DNA of 64,000 bases. Source: Lysinibacillus sp. FSL K6-0232. Its GTDB lineage: Bacteria; Bacillota; Bacilli; Bacillales_A; Planococcaceae. Shown here one piece after another: positions 18,870 through 28,163 of this stretch. Both the position numbers and the translations under genes were made by a program. Position 1 is the first letter of the stretch. The number at the start of each line of letters is the position of its first letter. The notes under the pieces were generated by a model. That model saw only the letters and a program-made list of their open reading frames with translations, searched no databases and was not told where the DNA came from. The DNA is taken from the NCBI RefSeq assembly GCF_038008325.1, contig NZ_JBBOYW010000001.1:548001-612000 (forward strand). Reading direction: 5' to 3'.

Positions 18870-19679
18870 TTGTTAGTTAAGGTGGAAAACGTTCAGAAAA
18901 AGTATGTAATCAAGGAAAAAACGATTTTTCGAAAAAAATACCATCATATTATCAATGGTGTTTCTCTCTATTTAAATCAAGGTGAATGCTTAGGAATTAT
19001 CGGCGAAAGCGGCAGTGGGAAAAGCACGCTAAGCAGAATGATTTTAGGGATAGAGAAGCCCAATGAAGGAAACATATTAATGGATGGTCATAATTTTTGG
19101 GAGGTATCAAGCGCCCAAAGAAAAGCTTTAAAGAGAGAAATTAGTATTGTTTTTCAGGATTATACATCCTCAGTAAATCCGAACTTTACTGTAAAGGAAA
19201 TTATCGCAGAGCCTTTATTTTTATTAAAAAATGTAGCAGAGAAAGAAAAAAGTTCTAGAATTACAGAGCTGCTTTATAAGGTGGAATTAGATGATAGCTT
19301 CTTGGAGCGTTATCCACACGAATTAAGCGGTGGTCAGCTACAAAGAGTCTGTATTGCAAGAGCCATTGCTACTAAACCGAAGCTTGTTGTATTAGATGAA
19401 GCGATATCCTCCTTAGACGTATCCATCCAATTAAAAATTTTAGATTTACTCATTAAATTAAAGGAAGAGGAGCAATTATCATATATTTTCATTACACATG
19501 ACCTTATGACCCTTACATATATTTGTGATCGTGTCTGCTTTTTAAAAGATGGACGCATCGTAGAGCAGGTTCAATCATTAGACCAATTAACCAATGTAAG
19601 CCACCCCTATGCACAGGGCTTATTAAATGCAGTATTACATATCGAGCAATTTAACGCGAATAAGGAAGTTATAGGATGA
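18870..19679 (+). CDS. ABC transporter ATPase, NikE/DppF type
   Basis: Second ATPase, 269 residues. Walker A GESGSGKSTLS, Q-loop VFQDYTSSVNPN, signature LSGGQLQRV, Walker B LVVLDEAISSLD and switch FITHDL are intact. In Walker B, Asp-Glu is followed by AISSLD, as in NikE. The TTG start directly follows the previous TGA and has TAGGAGG upstream. The stop overlaps the ATG of the MATE gene. Confidence 0.9.
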   Translation: MLVKVENVQKKYVIKEKTIFRKKYHHIINGVSLYLNQGECLGIIGESGSGKSTLSRMILGIEKPNEGNILMDGHNFWEVSSAQRKALKREISIVFQDYTSSVNPNFTVKEIIAEPLFLLKNVAEKEKSSRITELLYKVELDDSFLERYPHELSGGQLQRVCIARAIATKPKLVVLDEAISSLDVSIQLKILDLLIKLKEEEQLSYIFITHDLMTLTYICDRVCFLKDGRIVEQVQSLDQLTNVSHPYAQGLLNAVLHIEQFNANKEVIG

Positions 19680-20989
19680 TTACATCGAAGAAATATATAC
19701 TGGTTGCGATTCCATTAATTTTATCAACAATTACGACGCCTTTGTTAGGAATGGTCGATACGATGGTTATAGGACATTTATCGAATGCTTCGTTCATTGG
19801 TGGAATTGCCATCAGCGTGATGATTTTTAATACACTCTATTGGTTATTTGGTTTTTTGCGTGTAAGTACGACAGGGCTTGTTGCGCAAGCATTTGGACGT
19901 AATAATGCATATGAATCCAAGCTGGCGTTTTTTAGGCCACTTCTTGTCGCAATTGTAATTGGGGTTGTCTTTGTACTTGCACAGCAAATTATTTTGTCTG
20001 CTGCCTACTTTATTATGAAGCCAGAGCAAAGCGTCTGGATGTTTGCCAAGCAATACTTTTCTATTCGTATTTGGGGTGCACCTTTTGCATTAGCAATGTA
20101 TGTAATTGTTGGCTGGCTAATTGGCGCAAGCAAAGTAAAAATAACGCTATTCCTTCAATTATATATGAATGTCTTAAATATTATTTTATGTATCGTTTTT
20201 GTGATGGTGTTAGGCTGGGAGGTAAAAGGCGTTGCCCTTGCGACTGTAATTGCTGAAATTTCCGCTCCTATTTTAGGAATTTTTCTAGTAAGGTCGCAAC
20301 AATTCCTAGCTGACTGGCATAAAGTGCGAAAAGAACTATTTGATATAAAGATGCTAAAAGTGATGTGGGCAATGAATAGAGACTTTTTTATTCGTACGAT
20401 TTGTCTGCTTACAGCACATACAATCTTTACAGCTATAGGGTCATCCATGAGTGTTGAAGTATTAGCGGCAAATACGATTTTATTTCAGCTCCATTTTGTC
20501 TTTGCCTATTTTTTTGATGGTCTTGCCAATGCCTCCAGTATATTTATGGGCAATGCAGTTGGCGCAAAAAATGAAATGCTCTATAAAAAAACTCTTCACC
20601 TTTCATTTTGGTGGTCCTTTGTTTTTGCGCTATTAATGTCTGCTACATTTTATGTATTAGGTCCATGGATGCTAGCTAAATTCACTAATATTCAGGAAGT
20701 ATATCAACTAACATTGGATTATTATATATGGCTGACTCTTTTCCCAATTTGCGGCTTTTGGGCGTTAATGTTGGGCGGCATTTTTTCAGGCGCAACGTTA
20801 ATTAAACCGATAAGAGATTCGCATATTTGGTCATTAGTATCCTATTTTATCGTTCTCGTGATTTGTATTCCTTTATGGTCTAATCATGGGCTATGGCTAG
20901 CTTTTATTGTTTTCAATTTAGGCAGAAGTGTATTTTTAGCGATGTACCAGTATAAAATTAATCATCTATTCCGTGCGGATCATCCATAA
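19676..20989 (+). CDS. MATE family efflux protein
   Basis: A 437-residue 12-helix cation-coupled exporter of the MATE/DinF type. The N-terminal half has PLLGMVDTMVIGHL, a hallmark of MatE domains, and a second MatE repeat begins near residue 235. Its ATG overlaps the stop of the last importer ATPase, so it is translationally coupled to a Fur-controlled uptake operon. Known MATE roles include drug, organic-acid and metallophore export; export of a metal chelator from this operon is inference. Confidence 0.9.
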   Translation: MITSKKYILVAIPLILSTITTPLLGMVDTMVIGHLSNASFIGGIAISVMIFNTLYWLFGFLRVSTTGLVAQAFGRNNAYESKLAFFRPLLVAIVIGVVFVLAQQIILSAAYFIMKPEQSVWMFAKQYFSIRIWGAPFALAMYVIVGWLIGASKVKITLFLQLYMNVLNIILCIVFVMVLGWEVKGVALATVIAEISAPILGIFLVRSQQFLADWHKVRKELFDIKMLKVMWAMNRDFFIRTICLLTAHTIFTAIGSSMSVEVLAANTILFQLHFVFAYFFDGLANASSIFMGNAVGAKNEMLYKKTLHLSFWWSFVFALLMSATFYVLGPWMLAKFTNIQEVYQLTLDYYIWLTLFPICGFWALMLGGIFSGATLIKPIRDSHIWSLVSYFIVLVICIPLWSNHGLWLAFIVFNLGRSVFLAMYQYKINHLFRADHP

Positions 20990-21028
20990 ATGTATGTCTT
21001 ATTCGCTTCTAGCTGCTTGACTTCAACC

Positions 21029-21058
21029 TTGAAAAAACAGTCGTATTCATCCTATAAT
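21029..21058 (+). promoter_or_regulatory. Promoter of ywiB-argS
   Basis: TTGAAA, 18 bases, TATAAT, 41 bases before the ywiB start. Confidence 0.7.
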
Positions 21059-21098
21059 AAAAAGGTTATCGTAAAAGACTAAAAAGGGAGCGTCCAGT

Positions 21099-21527
21099 AT
21101 GGCGAACGAGGTAAGATCGCAGGTGAAAATTAAGCTCATTTCAACGATTCAGCCAGTTGATGGAGAGTCTGAAAGTTATGAAATGTGGCTGACAGGGCAG
21201 CTACTTGAAAAAGCAGGAAGCATGTATTTGAAATACGAAGAGGTGCAGGAGGATAAAACGATCCGCACAACAATGAAGCTAGGTCATGAACGGGCGCTTA
21301 TTATGCGTGCTGGTGCAGTGAATATGCGACTACCACTGAATATCATTGAACAGCAAACAGGTCATTATGAAAGCGAGTTTGGTTCAATGCCACTTGTTAT
21401 TGATACAAAGAAAATGGCATTTACAAAACAGGTAATAAGCGGAGATTTCCATGTACAGTACGATTTATTAATGGGTGGGCAATCCGTTGGCAACTATACA
21501 TTAGACATTACATTTACGGAGGTATAA
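21099..21527 (+). CDS. ywiB: DUF1934 beta-barrel protein (YwiB)
   Basis: A 142-residue small soluble protein of the YwiB/DUF1934 family, a calycin-like beta barrel of unknown ligand. The alternating strand pattern and the length fit. It overlaps argS by one base (TAATG), as the same pair does in B. subtilis. A GGGAG ribosome site precedes the ATG. Confidence 0.88.
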   Translation: MANEVRSQVKIKLISTIQPVDGESESYEMWLTGQLLEKAGSMYLKYEEVQEDKTIRTTMKLGHERALIMRAGAVNMRLPLNIIEQQTGHYESEFGSMPLVIDTKKMAFTKQVISGDFHVQYDLLMGGQSVGNYTLDITFTEV

Positions 21528-23197
21528 TGATGAACGCAGTAGAACAAGTACAGCAGGCTATTAAAGCAGCGATCGCTCAAGCTGTTGAAAAGACGGGCTT
21601 AGTTGAAGCAGGTACAGAATTAACGATTCACCTTGAAACACCAAAGGATAAAGCGAATGGTGATTATGCAACAAATATTGCTATGCAATTAACGAAACTA
21701 GCGAAAAAGCCACCTCGTGTGATTGCAGAGGCTATTTTAGAAAACTTGGAAACAGCAGGCACAGATATTGAAAAAATTGATATTGCTGGTCCTGGTTTTA
21801 TGAATATCACTGTGCGTAAAGGTTTTTTAACAGAAGTGGTGTCACAAGTCCTTGAGCAAGGCGCTGATTATGGGCGTTCAAACGCTGGTGCAGGTGAAAA
21901 AATTCAAGTGGAGTTTGTATCTGCTAATCCAACAGGGGACCTTCACTTAGGACATGCACGCGGGGCATCTGTTGGGGATTCATTATGTAATGTATTAGAT
22001 ATGGCTGGTTATGAGGTTTCTCGTGAGTATTATATTAATGATGCGGGGAATCAAATTAATAATTTAGCATATTCACTGGAGGCTCGTTATAAGCAGGCTT
22101 TAGGGTTAGATGCGGACATGCCAGAAGATGGCTACCATGGTGCTGATATTATTGAAATTGCTGGCAAGCTAGCGCAAGAGCATGGTGAGGCAATTTTATC
22201 GAAACCAGAGGAAGAACGTTTTGCATTTTTCCGCCAGCATGGATTAGCGCTAGAATTGGACAAGCTAAAAACAGACCTTGCAAACTTCCGTGTAAATTTT
22301 GATGTTTGGTATTCAGAAACATCTCTCTATGAAAACGGTAAAATTGAAGCAGCATTAGATAAATTAAAGGCTAATGGCCATGTATTTGAAGAAGATGGTG
22401 CAACATGGTTCCGTTCCACAACATTTGGTGATGATAAAGACCGTGTGTTAATTAAAAATGATGGCTCATTCACCTATTTAATGCCAGATATTGCTTATCA
22501 TGAGGACAAAATTGTGCGTGGTTTCGATAAGCTAATTAATATTTGGGGAGCTGACCACCATGGCTATATTCCACGTATGAAAGCGGCAATCCAAGCGCTT
22601 GGCTATGATCGTGATACGTTAGAAGTGGAAGTTATTCAAATGGTTCAGCTTTATAAAAACGGTGAAAAATTCAAAATGTCAAAACGTACAGGAAATGCTG
22701 TCACAATGCGTGAGCTTGTGGAAGAGGTTGGCTTAGATGCAGTGCGTTATTTCTTTGTAAAAACAGCAGGCGATTCTCATATGGATTTTGATCTTGATCT
22801 TGCCGTATCACAATCCAATGAAAATCCAGTGTATTATGCACAATATGCACATGCGCGTATTTCTTCTATTTTACGTTCTGCAAATGAGCAAGGATTTGCT
22901 GCTTCAACAGCACATCTTGATCTATTAACAGCAGAGAAGGAAATTGATTTATTGAAAAAAATAGGCGACTTCCCACGAGTGGTAGCAGAAGCGGCAAAAC
23001 ACCGCACGCCACACCGTATCGCCAACTATATTCAAGAAACAGCAGCAGCCTTCCATAGCTTCTATAACGCAGAGAAGGTATTAGATGCTACAAATAAAGA
23101 GCTGACAGAGGCTCGTTTAGCATTAATTACAGCTGTACGTACAACAATTGCCAATGCACTACGCCTAATCGGTGTATCTGCACCTGAAAAAATGTAA
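21527..23197 (+). CDS. argS: Arginyl-tRNA synthetase
   Basis: A 556-residue class I aminoacyl-tRNA synthetase that charges tRNA-Arg. The N-terminal Add1 domain is followed by the HIGH motif as HLGHARGAS near residue 137 and the KMSKR motif as FKMSKRTGN near 387, with the DALR anticodon-binding domain at the end. GGAGGTATA precedes ATGATG, so the first or second Met may be used. No T-box leader is seen. Confidence 0.97.
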   Translation: MMNAVEQVQQAIKAAIAQAVEKTGLVEAGTELTIHLETPKDKANGDYATNIAMQLTKLAKKPPRVIAEAILENLETAGTDIEKIDIAGPGFMNITVRKGFLTEVVSQVLEQGADYGRSNAGAGEKIQVEFVSANPTGDLHLGHARGASVGDSLCNVLDMAGYEVSREYYINDAGNQINNLAYSLEARYKQALGLDADMPEDGYHGADIIEIAGKLAQEHGEAILSKPEEERFAFFRQHGLALELDKLKTDLANFRVNFDVWYSETSLYENGKIEAALDKLKANGHVFEEDGATWFRSTTFGDDKDRVLIKNDGSFTYLMPDIAYHEDKIVRGFDKLINIWGADHHGYIPRMKAAIQALGYDRDTLEVEVIQMVQLYKNGEKFKMSKRTGNAVTMRELVEEVGLDAVRYFFVKTAGDSHMDFDLDLAVSQSNENPVYYAQYAHARISSILRSANEQGFAASTAHLDLLTAEKEIDLLKKIGDFPRVVAEAAKHRTPHRIANYIQETAAAFHSFYNAEKVLDATNKELTEARLALITAVRTTIANALRLIGVSAPEKM

Positions 23198-23208
23198 TAG
23201 CAGCTTTT

Positions 23209-23245
23209 AGCCCCTAGCATTTTAGGTATGCTAGGGGCTTTTTAT
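23209..23245 (+). terminator. Terminator after argS
   Basis: Perfect 12-bp stem AGCCCCTAGCAT / ATGCTAGGGGCT with a 7-base loop and T run. Confidence 0.95.
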
Positions 23246-23259
23246 ATGGATAGAAGTAT

Positions 23260-23320
23260 AAAAGTGACGGATAGACTCGCAAAAGTGATGGATAGAACCG
23301 CCAAGGTGACGGATAGCTGC
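23260..23320. repeat. Short tandem repeat, three units of 21-22 bp
   Basis: Units AAAAGTGACGGATAGA..., AAAAGTGATGGATAGA... and AAGGTGACGGATAGC... start at 23260, 23281 and 23303, in the gap between the argS terminator and the MerR promoter. Function unknown. Confidence 0.8.
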
Positions 23321-23374
23321 CTTTTAAAGTAGCTACTTCGTGTATGGATTTTTCTATAAATATCAAAAATGTTG

Positions 23375-23405
23375 TTGAAGTTTACGTTAACGTCAATGGT
23401 ATACT
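23375..23405 (+). promoter_or_regulatory. MerR-type promoter with LiuR-like operator
   Basis: TTGAAG (-35), a 19-base spacer and TATACT (-10). The spacer holds the inverted repeat TTTACGTTAACGTCAA (23381-23396). A long 19-base spacer with a central palindrome is the MerR-family hallmark, and the sequence is close to the LiuR motif known from branched-chain amino acid regulons. Confidence 0.85.
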
Positions 23406-23427
23406 GTTGCCAACAAGGAAGGGGGAG

Positions 23428-23823
23428 ATGGGATTGAAGACGATTCAGGAGGTAGCGAAGGAGTTTAATGTGTCAGCACGAACAATTCGTTATTATGAGG
23501 AGCTTGGGCTGCTTTGTCCTCAACGTTCATCAACAAATCAACGAACCTTTTCAAAAAAAGAATTGGCAAAGCTCAAGCTTATTTTTAGGGGAAAGCGCTA
23601 TGGATTTTCCTTGGAGGAAATTAAAGAAATGGTTTTACTATTTGATTTTGATCGCTCAGGCATGCAGCAGCTAGAGCGAACTGTTGAATATGGTGAGCAA
23701 AAAATCCAAGAGATTAATAGCAAAATAGCTGAGCTAATGCAAATGAAGGGTGAATTGCAGCAATTGCATAGGATGTTTAGTGAAAAATTAGCGACTTTAA
23801 AGGGGGAAATGCATGATGAATAG
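23428..23823 (+). CDS. MerR-family regulator of acyl-CoA catabolism (LiuR-like)
   Basis: A 131-residue regulator. Residues 4-70 form the winged HTH with SARTIRYYEELGLL and a C-terminal coiled coil follows (about 80-125). It has no metal-binding cysteines, unlike MerR or ZntR. The start is the ATG at 23428 after AAGGAAGGGGGAG; TTG 23434 is an alternative. It should bind the palindrome in its own promoter and control the overlapping acyl-CoA ligase and dehydrogenase genes. The effector is probably an acyl-CoA. Confidence 0.85.
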   Translation: MGLKTIQEVAKEFNVSARTIRYYEELGLLCPQRSSTNQRTFSKKELAKLKLIFRGKRYGFSLEEIKEMVLLFDFDRSGMQQLERTVEYGEQKIQEINSKIAELMQMKGELQQLHRMFSEKLATLKGEMHDE

Positions 23824-25315
23824 TTCCAATTTATTAGCACGTAATGCCCGTAAGTATCCGCAACATGAAGCTGTTATTTGTCATGGCAGAAGAGTGACAT
23901 ATCGCGATTTAGATGAGCAAGTGACCCGTTTTAGCCATGCTTTACTAGAGCAGGGAGTAAAGCAGGGCGATAAGGTTATTATCTTTATGCCAAATGTTGT
24001 AGAGTTTGTAGTTAGCTATTTTGCGATTCAGCGTATTGGCGCTATCGTTGTTCCAGTTAATGCGAAATTTACCTTGCAAGAGGTTGAATATGTTGCACAG
24101 CATGCTGAAGCGAAGGCAATTGTTGCCCATGAAGCTATTTTTGCGGCAGTTGAGCAGATAACTATGCCAATAAAAATTAAAACAGGGCAGGAGCAGGTAG
24201 GCTGGCTTCAATATGAAGCAATGCTTCAAAATGCTAGCGCAGTAACAATTGATTGCCAGCTTTGTGAGGATGATGCCTCGACTATTTTATATACATCAGG
24301 TACAACGGGGAAACCAAAGGGTGTGTTATTTAGCTACCGCAATATTTTAACGGTGGCACAAATGATTGCTGTAGAAATGGAAGTAAAGCCTGAAAGCCGT
24401 ATTTTGCTGATGATGCCATTAACGCATTCAGCGCCACTGCATTTATTTTTAATGGCAGGGGTACTTGTAGGCTCAACAAATGTATTAACACCAACATTTA
24501 CACCAGACCTATTGATTGACTCCATTGAGCAGGAAAGAACAACTCACTTCTTTGGTGCGCCAGTTGCCTATTTGTTAACAGCACAAATGCCACGTTTACA
24601 AACGGCTGATCTAGCGTCGATGAAATGGTGGGTATATGGTGGTGCGCCATTATCTCAAAATGAAATTCGTTTTATTCAGCAGGCTTTCCGAACAGAGCAG
24701 TTAACATGCGTCTATGGTCTAACAGAGGCAGGTCCAAGCGGCTCATTATTGTTTGGTGAAGAACATGCTGCAAAGGCAGGAAGTATTGGACGACGAGCAC
24801 CACTTGGCACAGAGCTACGAATCATGAATGACAATGGGGAGGATGTAGGTGTTGGTGAAATAGGTGAAATTGCCCTGTTTGGTGAGGGCAATATGCTTGG
24901 CTATTATAAGGATGAAATGGCGACAAATGCAGCCTTTATAAATGGGTGGCTAAAAACAGGAGATTTAGCACGTATGGATGAGGATGGCTTTATTTGGATT
25001 GTTGATCGTAAAAAGGATGTCATTATTTCAGGTGGTGTCAATATTTATCCAAAGGAAATTGAGGATTGTCTGCTAAGCTATGAGGGCATTTTTGAGGTGG
25101 CTGTTATTGGTGTGCCACATCCACAGTGGGGAGAAACAGTAAAGGCTGTTTATGCTGCAAAGCATGATATTGATGAGAAGGCTTTAAAAGCCTATTTAGA
25201 GAAGCATCTTGCCAAATATAAAGTTCCACGTATTTTTGAAAAAGTAGAAGCGCTGCCACGTAATGCATCGGGCAAAATTTTAAAACAATCCTTAAAGGGG
25301 CAAGAGGTGAACTAG
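23813..25315 (+). CDS. AMP-dependent acyl-CoA synthetase
   Basis: A 500-residue ANL-superfamily ligase that activates a carboxylic acid to acyl-CoA via an acyl-adenylate. The P-loop YTSGTTGKPKG lies near residue 162, the YGLTEAG motif near 300, the GWLKTGD motif near 380 and the catalytic Lys in NASGKILKQ near the end. The start overlaps the regulator gene by 11 bases. A medium or long-chain acid is likely, but the chain length cannot be read. Confidence 0.9.
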   Translation: MMNSSNLLARNARKYPQHEAVICHGRRVTYRDLDEQVTRFSHALLEQGVKQGDKVIIFMPNVVEFVVSYFAIQRIGAIVVPVNAKFTLQEVEYVAQHAEAKAIVAHEAIFAAVEQITMPIKIKTGQEQVGWLQYEAMLQNASAVTIDCQLCEDDASTILYTSGTTGKPKGVLFSYRNILTVAQMIAVEMEVKPESRILLMMPLTHSAPLHLFLMAGVLVGSTNVLTPTFTPDLLIDSIEQERTTHFFGAPVAYLLTAQMPRLQTADLASMKWWVYGGAPLSQNEIRFIQQAFRTEQLTCVYGLTEAGPSGSLLFGEEHAAKAGSIGRRAPLGTELRIMNDNGEDVGVGEIGEIALFGEGNMLGYYKDEMATNAAFINGWLKTGDLARMDEDGFIWIVDRKKDVIISGGVNIYPKEIEDCLLSYEGIFEVAVIGVPHPQWGETVKAVYAAKHDIDEKALKAYLEKHLAKYKVPRIFEKVEALPRNASGKILKQSLKGQEVN

Positions 25316-25316
25316 C

Positions 25317-26984
25317 ATGAAAGTATTACAGCAGGAAGCCAGACGTACAACAAATTTTTTTACAGAGGATGATACACTGCACAAAGTATTAGAGATGATG
25401 CTAGACCAAGAGCTTTTAACATATGCACAGCGTGAGCTTACAGATTTTGGAGAGTTATGTGCGAATGATATTGATGTACGGGCAAGGCATACAGATCGAC
25501 AAGGTGAGCCGAAGCTTCAAAGATATAATGCCTATGGTGAAGAGATATCTGAAATTTGGGTTAATGATGGCTATAAAAAAACGATTGAGGAAACATATAA
25601 TACAGGTATTGTTGGCTATGTGCATAAAGCTATCCCGCAATTAGGTCGCAAGGGGAATTACGTTTATAGCTTTGCGCAGGGCTACTTACTGTCGCACGCA
25701 GAGCCTGGCTTTTATTGTCCTGTTACATTGACAATGGCTACAGCCTATCTTTTAGACCATTATGCAGATAAGGAGGTAAAGCAGCGCTTCTTACCGCATG
25801 TTTGTGCAACAGGTGACACAGAGCTTTATGAAGGTGCAACATTTTTAACAGAGCGTCAGGGAGGCTCAGATGTTGGCGCAAATATTGTGGAGGCAAGAAA
25901 AGATGGAGATGCCTATCGTCTTTATGGCGAAAAATATTTTGCCTCCAATGCGGGTATGTGTGGAGTTGCCATGGTGCTAGCACGTATAGAGGGGGCACAG
26001 GCAGGCTCTAAAGGCTTAACATTATTTGCAGTGCCGTGGCGACAGGAGGATGGAAGCGTCAATAATCTTCGGATTCGACGCTTAAAGGATAAATTAGGTG
26101 TTCGGGCTGTTCCGTCAGGTGAGGTGGAGTTTGATGGGGCACTTGCTTATGTGGTGGGTGAGCAACATAAGGGAATTTATTATATGCTGGAGGCACTCAA
26201 TTTATCGAGAATTTGTAATGCGGTTGCATCGCTTGGCATTATGCGTCGTGGCTATTTAGAGGCAAAGCACTATGTAACAAATCGCTATGCCTTCGGTAAG
26301 CCATTGACACATTATCCGATGATTCAGGATACATTAGGTAACTTTGCAGCTAAGCTACATGTTGAAGTAGCAACTGTTTTTGATCTTATACAACTATATG
26401 ACAAAGTAACGAGTGGGCAAGGAACAGAGCAGGATATTATTATGAATCGCTTATATATTGCCATTATGAAAAAGGAAACAGCAGAACAAGCTGTTCACTA
26501 TGCAAGTGAGGCGCTTGAATTGCACGGTGGAAATGGCTATATTGAGGATTTTGTGACACCTCGTTTACTAAGAGATGCACAGGTGCTAACAGTATGGGAG
26601 GGGACTGCAAATATTCTTGCCTTGGAGCTAATTCGTTTAGTAGATAAATTTCATGCACATCAATTATTTGTGCAGAAGATGGGAGAACGATTAGCACCGC
26701 TAGCAGATAGCTCATTAGTGAAAATTGTCAAAGAGCAATTAGCGATACTAACTGAAACATTACAACGGTTTAGTGCTTTAGATGACGTGACTAAAACATT
26801 TGAAGCAAAAGAAATGGCAAAAAAAATGGCGCATCTTTATGAAAGTGTCGTAGCTGTGGAATGGGCACAAAAATTTGGTGGTAAATATGAAAAACTAGCA
26901 GATATATATTTAGAGCAGACATGGTCGTTACGACAAATGGGTGCAGAGATGAAGACCGTACGATATTTTTCCGAAATTGTATAA
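25317..26984 (+). CDS. Acyl-CoA dehydrogenase family protein, AidB-like
   Basis: A 555-residue flavoprotein, longer than usual acyl-CoA dehydrogenases (about 380). FLTERQGGSDVGAN, RIRRLKDKLGVRAVPSGEVEF and LLRDAQVLTVWEGTANI resemble the AidB subgroup, and the extra C-terminal helical region fits. AidB in E. coli is linked to alkylation stress; in this operon with an acyl-CoA ligase, a catabolic role is more natural. It starts one base after the ligase stop, with AGGGGC- and AGGTGA-like sites upstream. Confidence 0.88.
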   Translation: MKVLQQEARRTTNFFTEDDTLHKVLEMMLDQELLTYAQRELTDFGELCANDIDVRARHTDRQGEPKLQRYNAYGEEISEIWVNDGYKKTIEETYNTGIVGYVHKAIPQLGRKGNYVYSFAQGYLLSHAEPGFYCPVTLTMATAYLLDHYADKEVKQRFLPHVCATGDTELYEGATFLTERQGGSDVGANIVEARKDGDAYRLYGEKYFASNAGMCGVAMVLARIEGAQAGSKGLTLFAVPWRQEDGSVNNLRIRRLKDKLGVRAVPSGEVEFDGALAYVVGEQHKGIYYMLEALNLSRICNAVASLGIMRRGYLEAKHYVTNRYAFGKPLTHYPMIQDTLGNFAAKLHVEVATVFDLIQLYDKVTSGQGTEQDIIMNRLYIAIMKKETAEQAVHYASEALELHGGNGYIEDFVTPRLLRDAQVLTVWEGTANILALELIRLVDKFHAHQLFVQKMGERLAPLADSSLVKIVKEQLAILTETLQRFSALDDVTKTFEAKEMAKKMAHLYESVVAVEWAQKFGGKYEKLADIYLEQTWSLRQMGAEMKTVRYFSEIV

Positions 26985-27015
26985 TAATATGCAGTCACCC
27001 TTCGAACCATAGACA

Positions 27016-27057
27016 AAAGGCATCGAGCTTGAACTTCTCGATGCCTTTATCATTTTT
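27016..27057 (+). terminator. Terminator of the MerR operon
   Basis: Perfect 12-bp stem AAAGGCATCGAG (27016) with CTCGATGCCTTT (27037-27048), then a T-rich tail. Confidence 0.93.
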
Positions 27058-27066
27058 TAACTCAAT

Positions 27067-27107
27067 TAAAGTCAGTTGCCTTGAGATGGAGGCGACTTTT
27101 TTTCTTT
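27067..27107 (+). terminator. Second terminator-like hairpin before the B12 operon
   Basis: AAGTC-(4)-GCCT pairs with AGGCGACTT and a run of seven T follows. It may be a tandem terminator or part of a btuF leader. An extended TGTATAATA just downstream is a possible promoter. Confidence 0.55.
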
Positions 27108-27191
27108 TCGTGTATAATAAAATCGATTGAATAGTGGCTGCTCTGTCATGCCATTATTCAAAGCAACGGTAGATAAATAAGGAGGATTATA

Positions 27192-28163
27192 ATGAAGAAG
27201 TTTTGGAAAATAGGGTTATCCGCATTTTTAGCAATTGGTATACTTGCTGCCTGTGGACAGGAAGATAAGAATACTAAGCCTTCAACGGACGAGTCACAAA
27301 CAGAGCAAGGTACAGCGCAGGAGGATGAAGCTACATTCCCAATGACAATGACAGATGCGCTTGGGAAGGAGATTACACTTGAAGCGCCTCCTAAGAAAAT
27401 TGTTTCGCTTATTCCGAGTAATACAGAAATATTATTTGGACTTGGTTTAAATGATGAAATTGTAGGTGTGACAGATAATGATGATTACCCACCTGAGGCT
27501 GCTGATAAGGAAAAGGTTGGTGGTATGGAGTACGATATTGAGAAGGTTATTGCCCTACAGCCAGATATTGTGTTTTCACATGAATCTAGCATGTCCTTAT
27601 CAGAAGCAGCGATTGCACAGCTCGAATCAGCAGGTGTAAAAGTATTTGTTGTGAAAAATGCACAGGATTTTGATGAAACATATGCAACAATTGAGCAGCT
27701 TGGCCGTGCTACAGGGAAGCTACCAGAGGCTGAAAAAATCATCGCTAATATGAAGGCGAAGGTAGAAGAGATTCAAGCTAAAGTGAAGGATGTTGAGCCT
27801 AAGAAAGTCCTAGTAGAAGCATCCGATGAGCCAGATATTTATGTAGCTGGTAATGGTACATTTATGAACGCTATGCTAGAAATGCTTCATGCAGAAAATG
27901 TAGCAGCAGATGGTGAAGATTGGTATAAGATTGATGCAGAGCAAATTATCGCGAAAAACCCAGATGTGCTGATCGTGACATACCACTATGTACCAGATAT
28001 TTTAACAAAAATTCCACAGCGTGCTGGCTTTGATACAGTAAATGCCGTGAAAAATAATGCAATCGTGCAAGTAGATGAAAGTACAACAAGCCGTCAAGGA
28101 CCACGTTTAGCAGAGGGACTTGAGGAATTAGCAAAAGCGATCCACCCAGAGGTATTTGAGTGA
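27192..28163 (+). CDS. btuF: Cobamide ABC transporter substrate-binding lipoprotein (BtuF-like)
   Basis: A 323-residue class III binding protein. The lipobox LAAC puts the lipid on Cys21, then comes a polar linker and a BtuF/FhuD fold beginning FPMTMTDALGKEITLEAPPKKI. IVSLIPSNTEILFGLG is typical of B12- and siderophore-type receptors. Three downstream cobamide genes make B12 or cobinamide the likely ligand. It overlaps the permease by four bases. Confidence 0.87.
   Translation: MKKFWKIGLSAFLAIGILAACGQEDKNTKPSTDESQTEQGTAQEDEATFPMTMTDALGKEITLEAPPKKIVSLIPSNTEILFGLGLNDEIVGVTDNDDYPPEAADKEKVGGMEYDIEKVIALQPDIVFSHESSMSLSEAAIAQLESAGVKVFVVKNAQDFDETYATIEQLGRATGKLPEAEKIIANMKAKVEEIQAKVKDVEPKKVLVEASDEPDIYVAGNGTFMNAMLEMLHAENVAADGEDWYKIDAEQIIAKNPDVLIVTYHYVPDILTKIPQRAGFDTVNAVKNNAIVQVDESTTSRQGPRLAEGLEELAKAIHPEVFE

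Noticed and set aside
20990..21098. T-box leader for argS
   Set aside because: The gap is about 110 bases, has no T-box sequence, and ywiB lies between it and argS.
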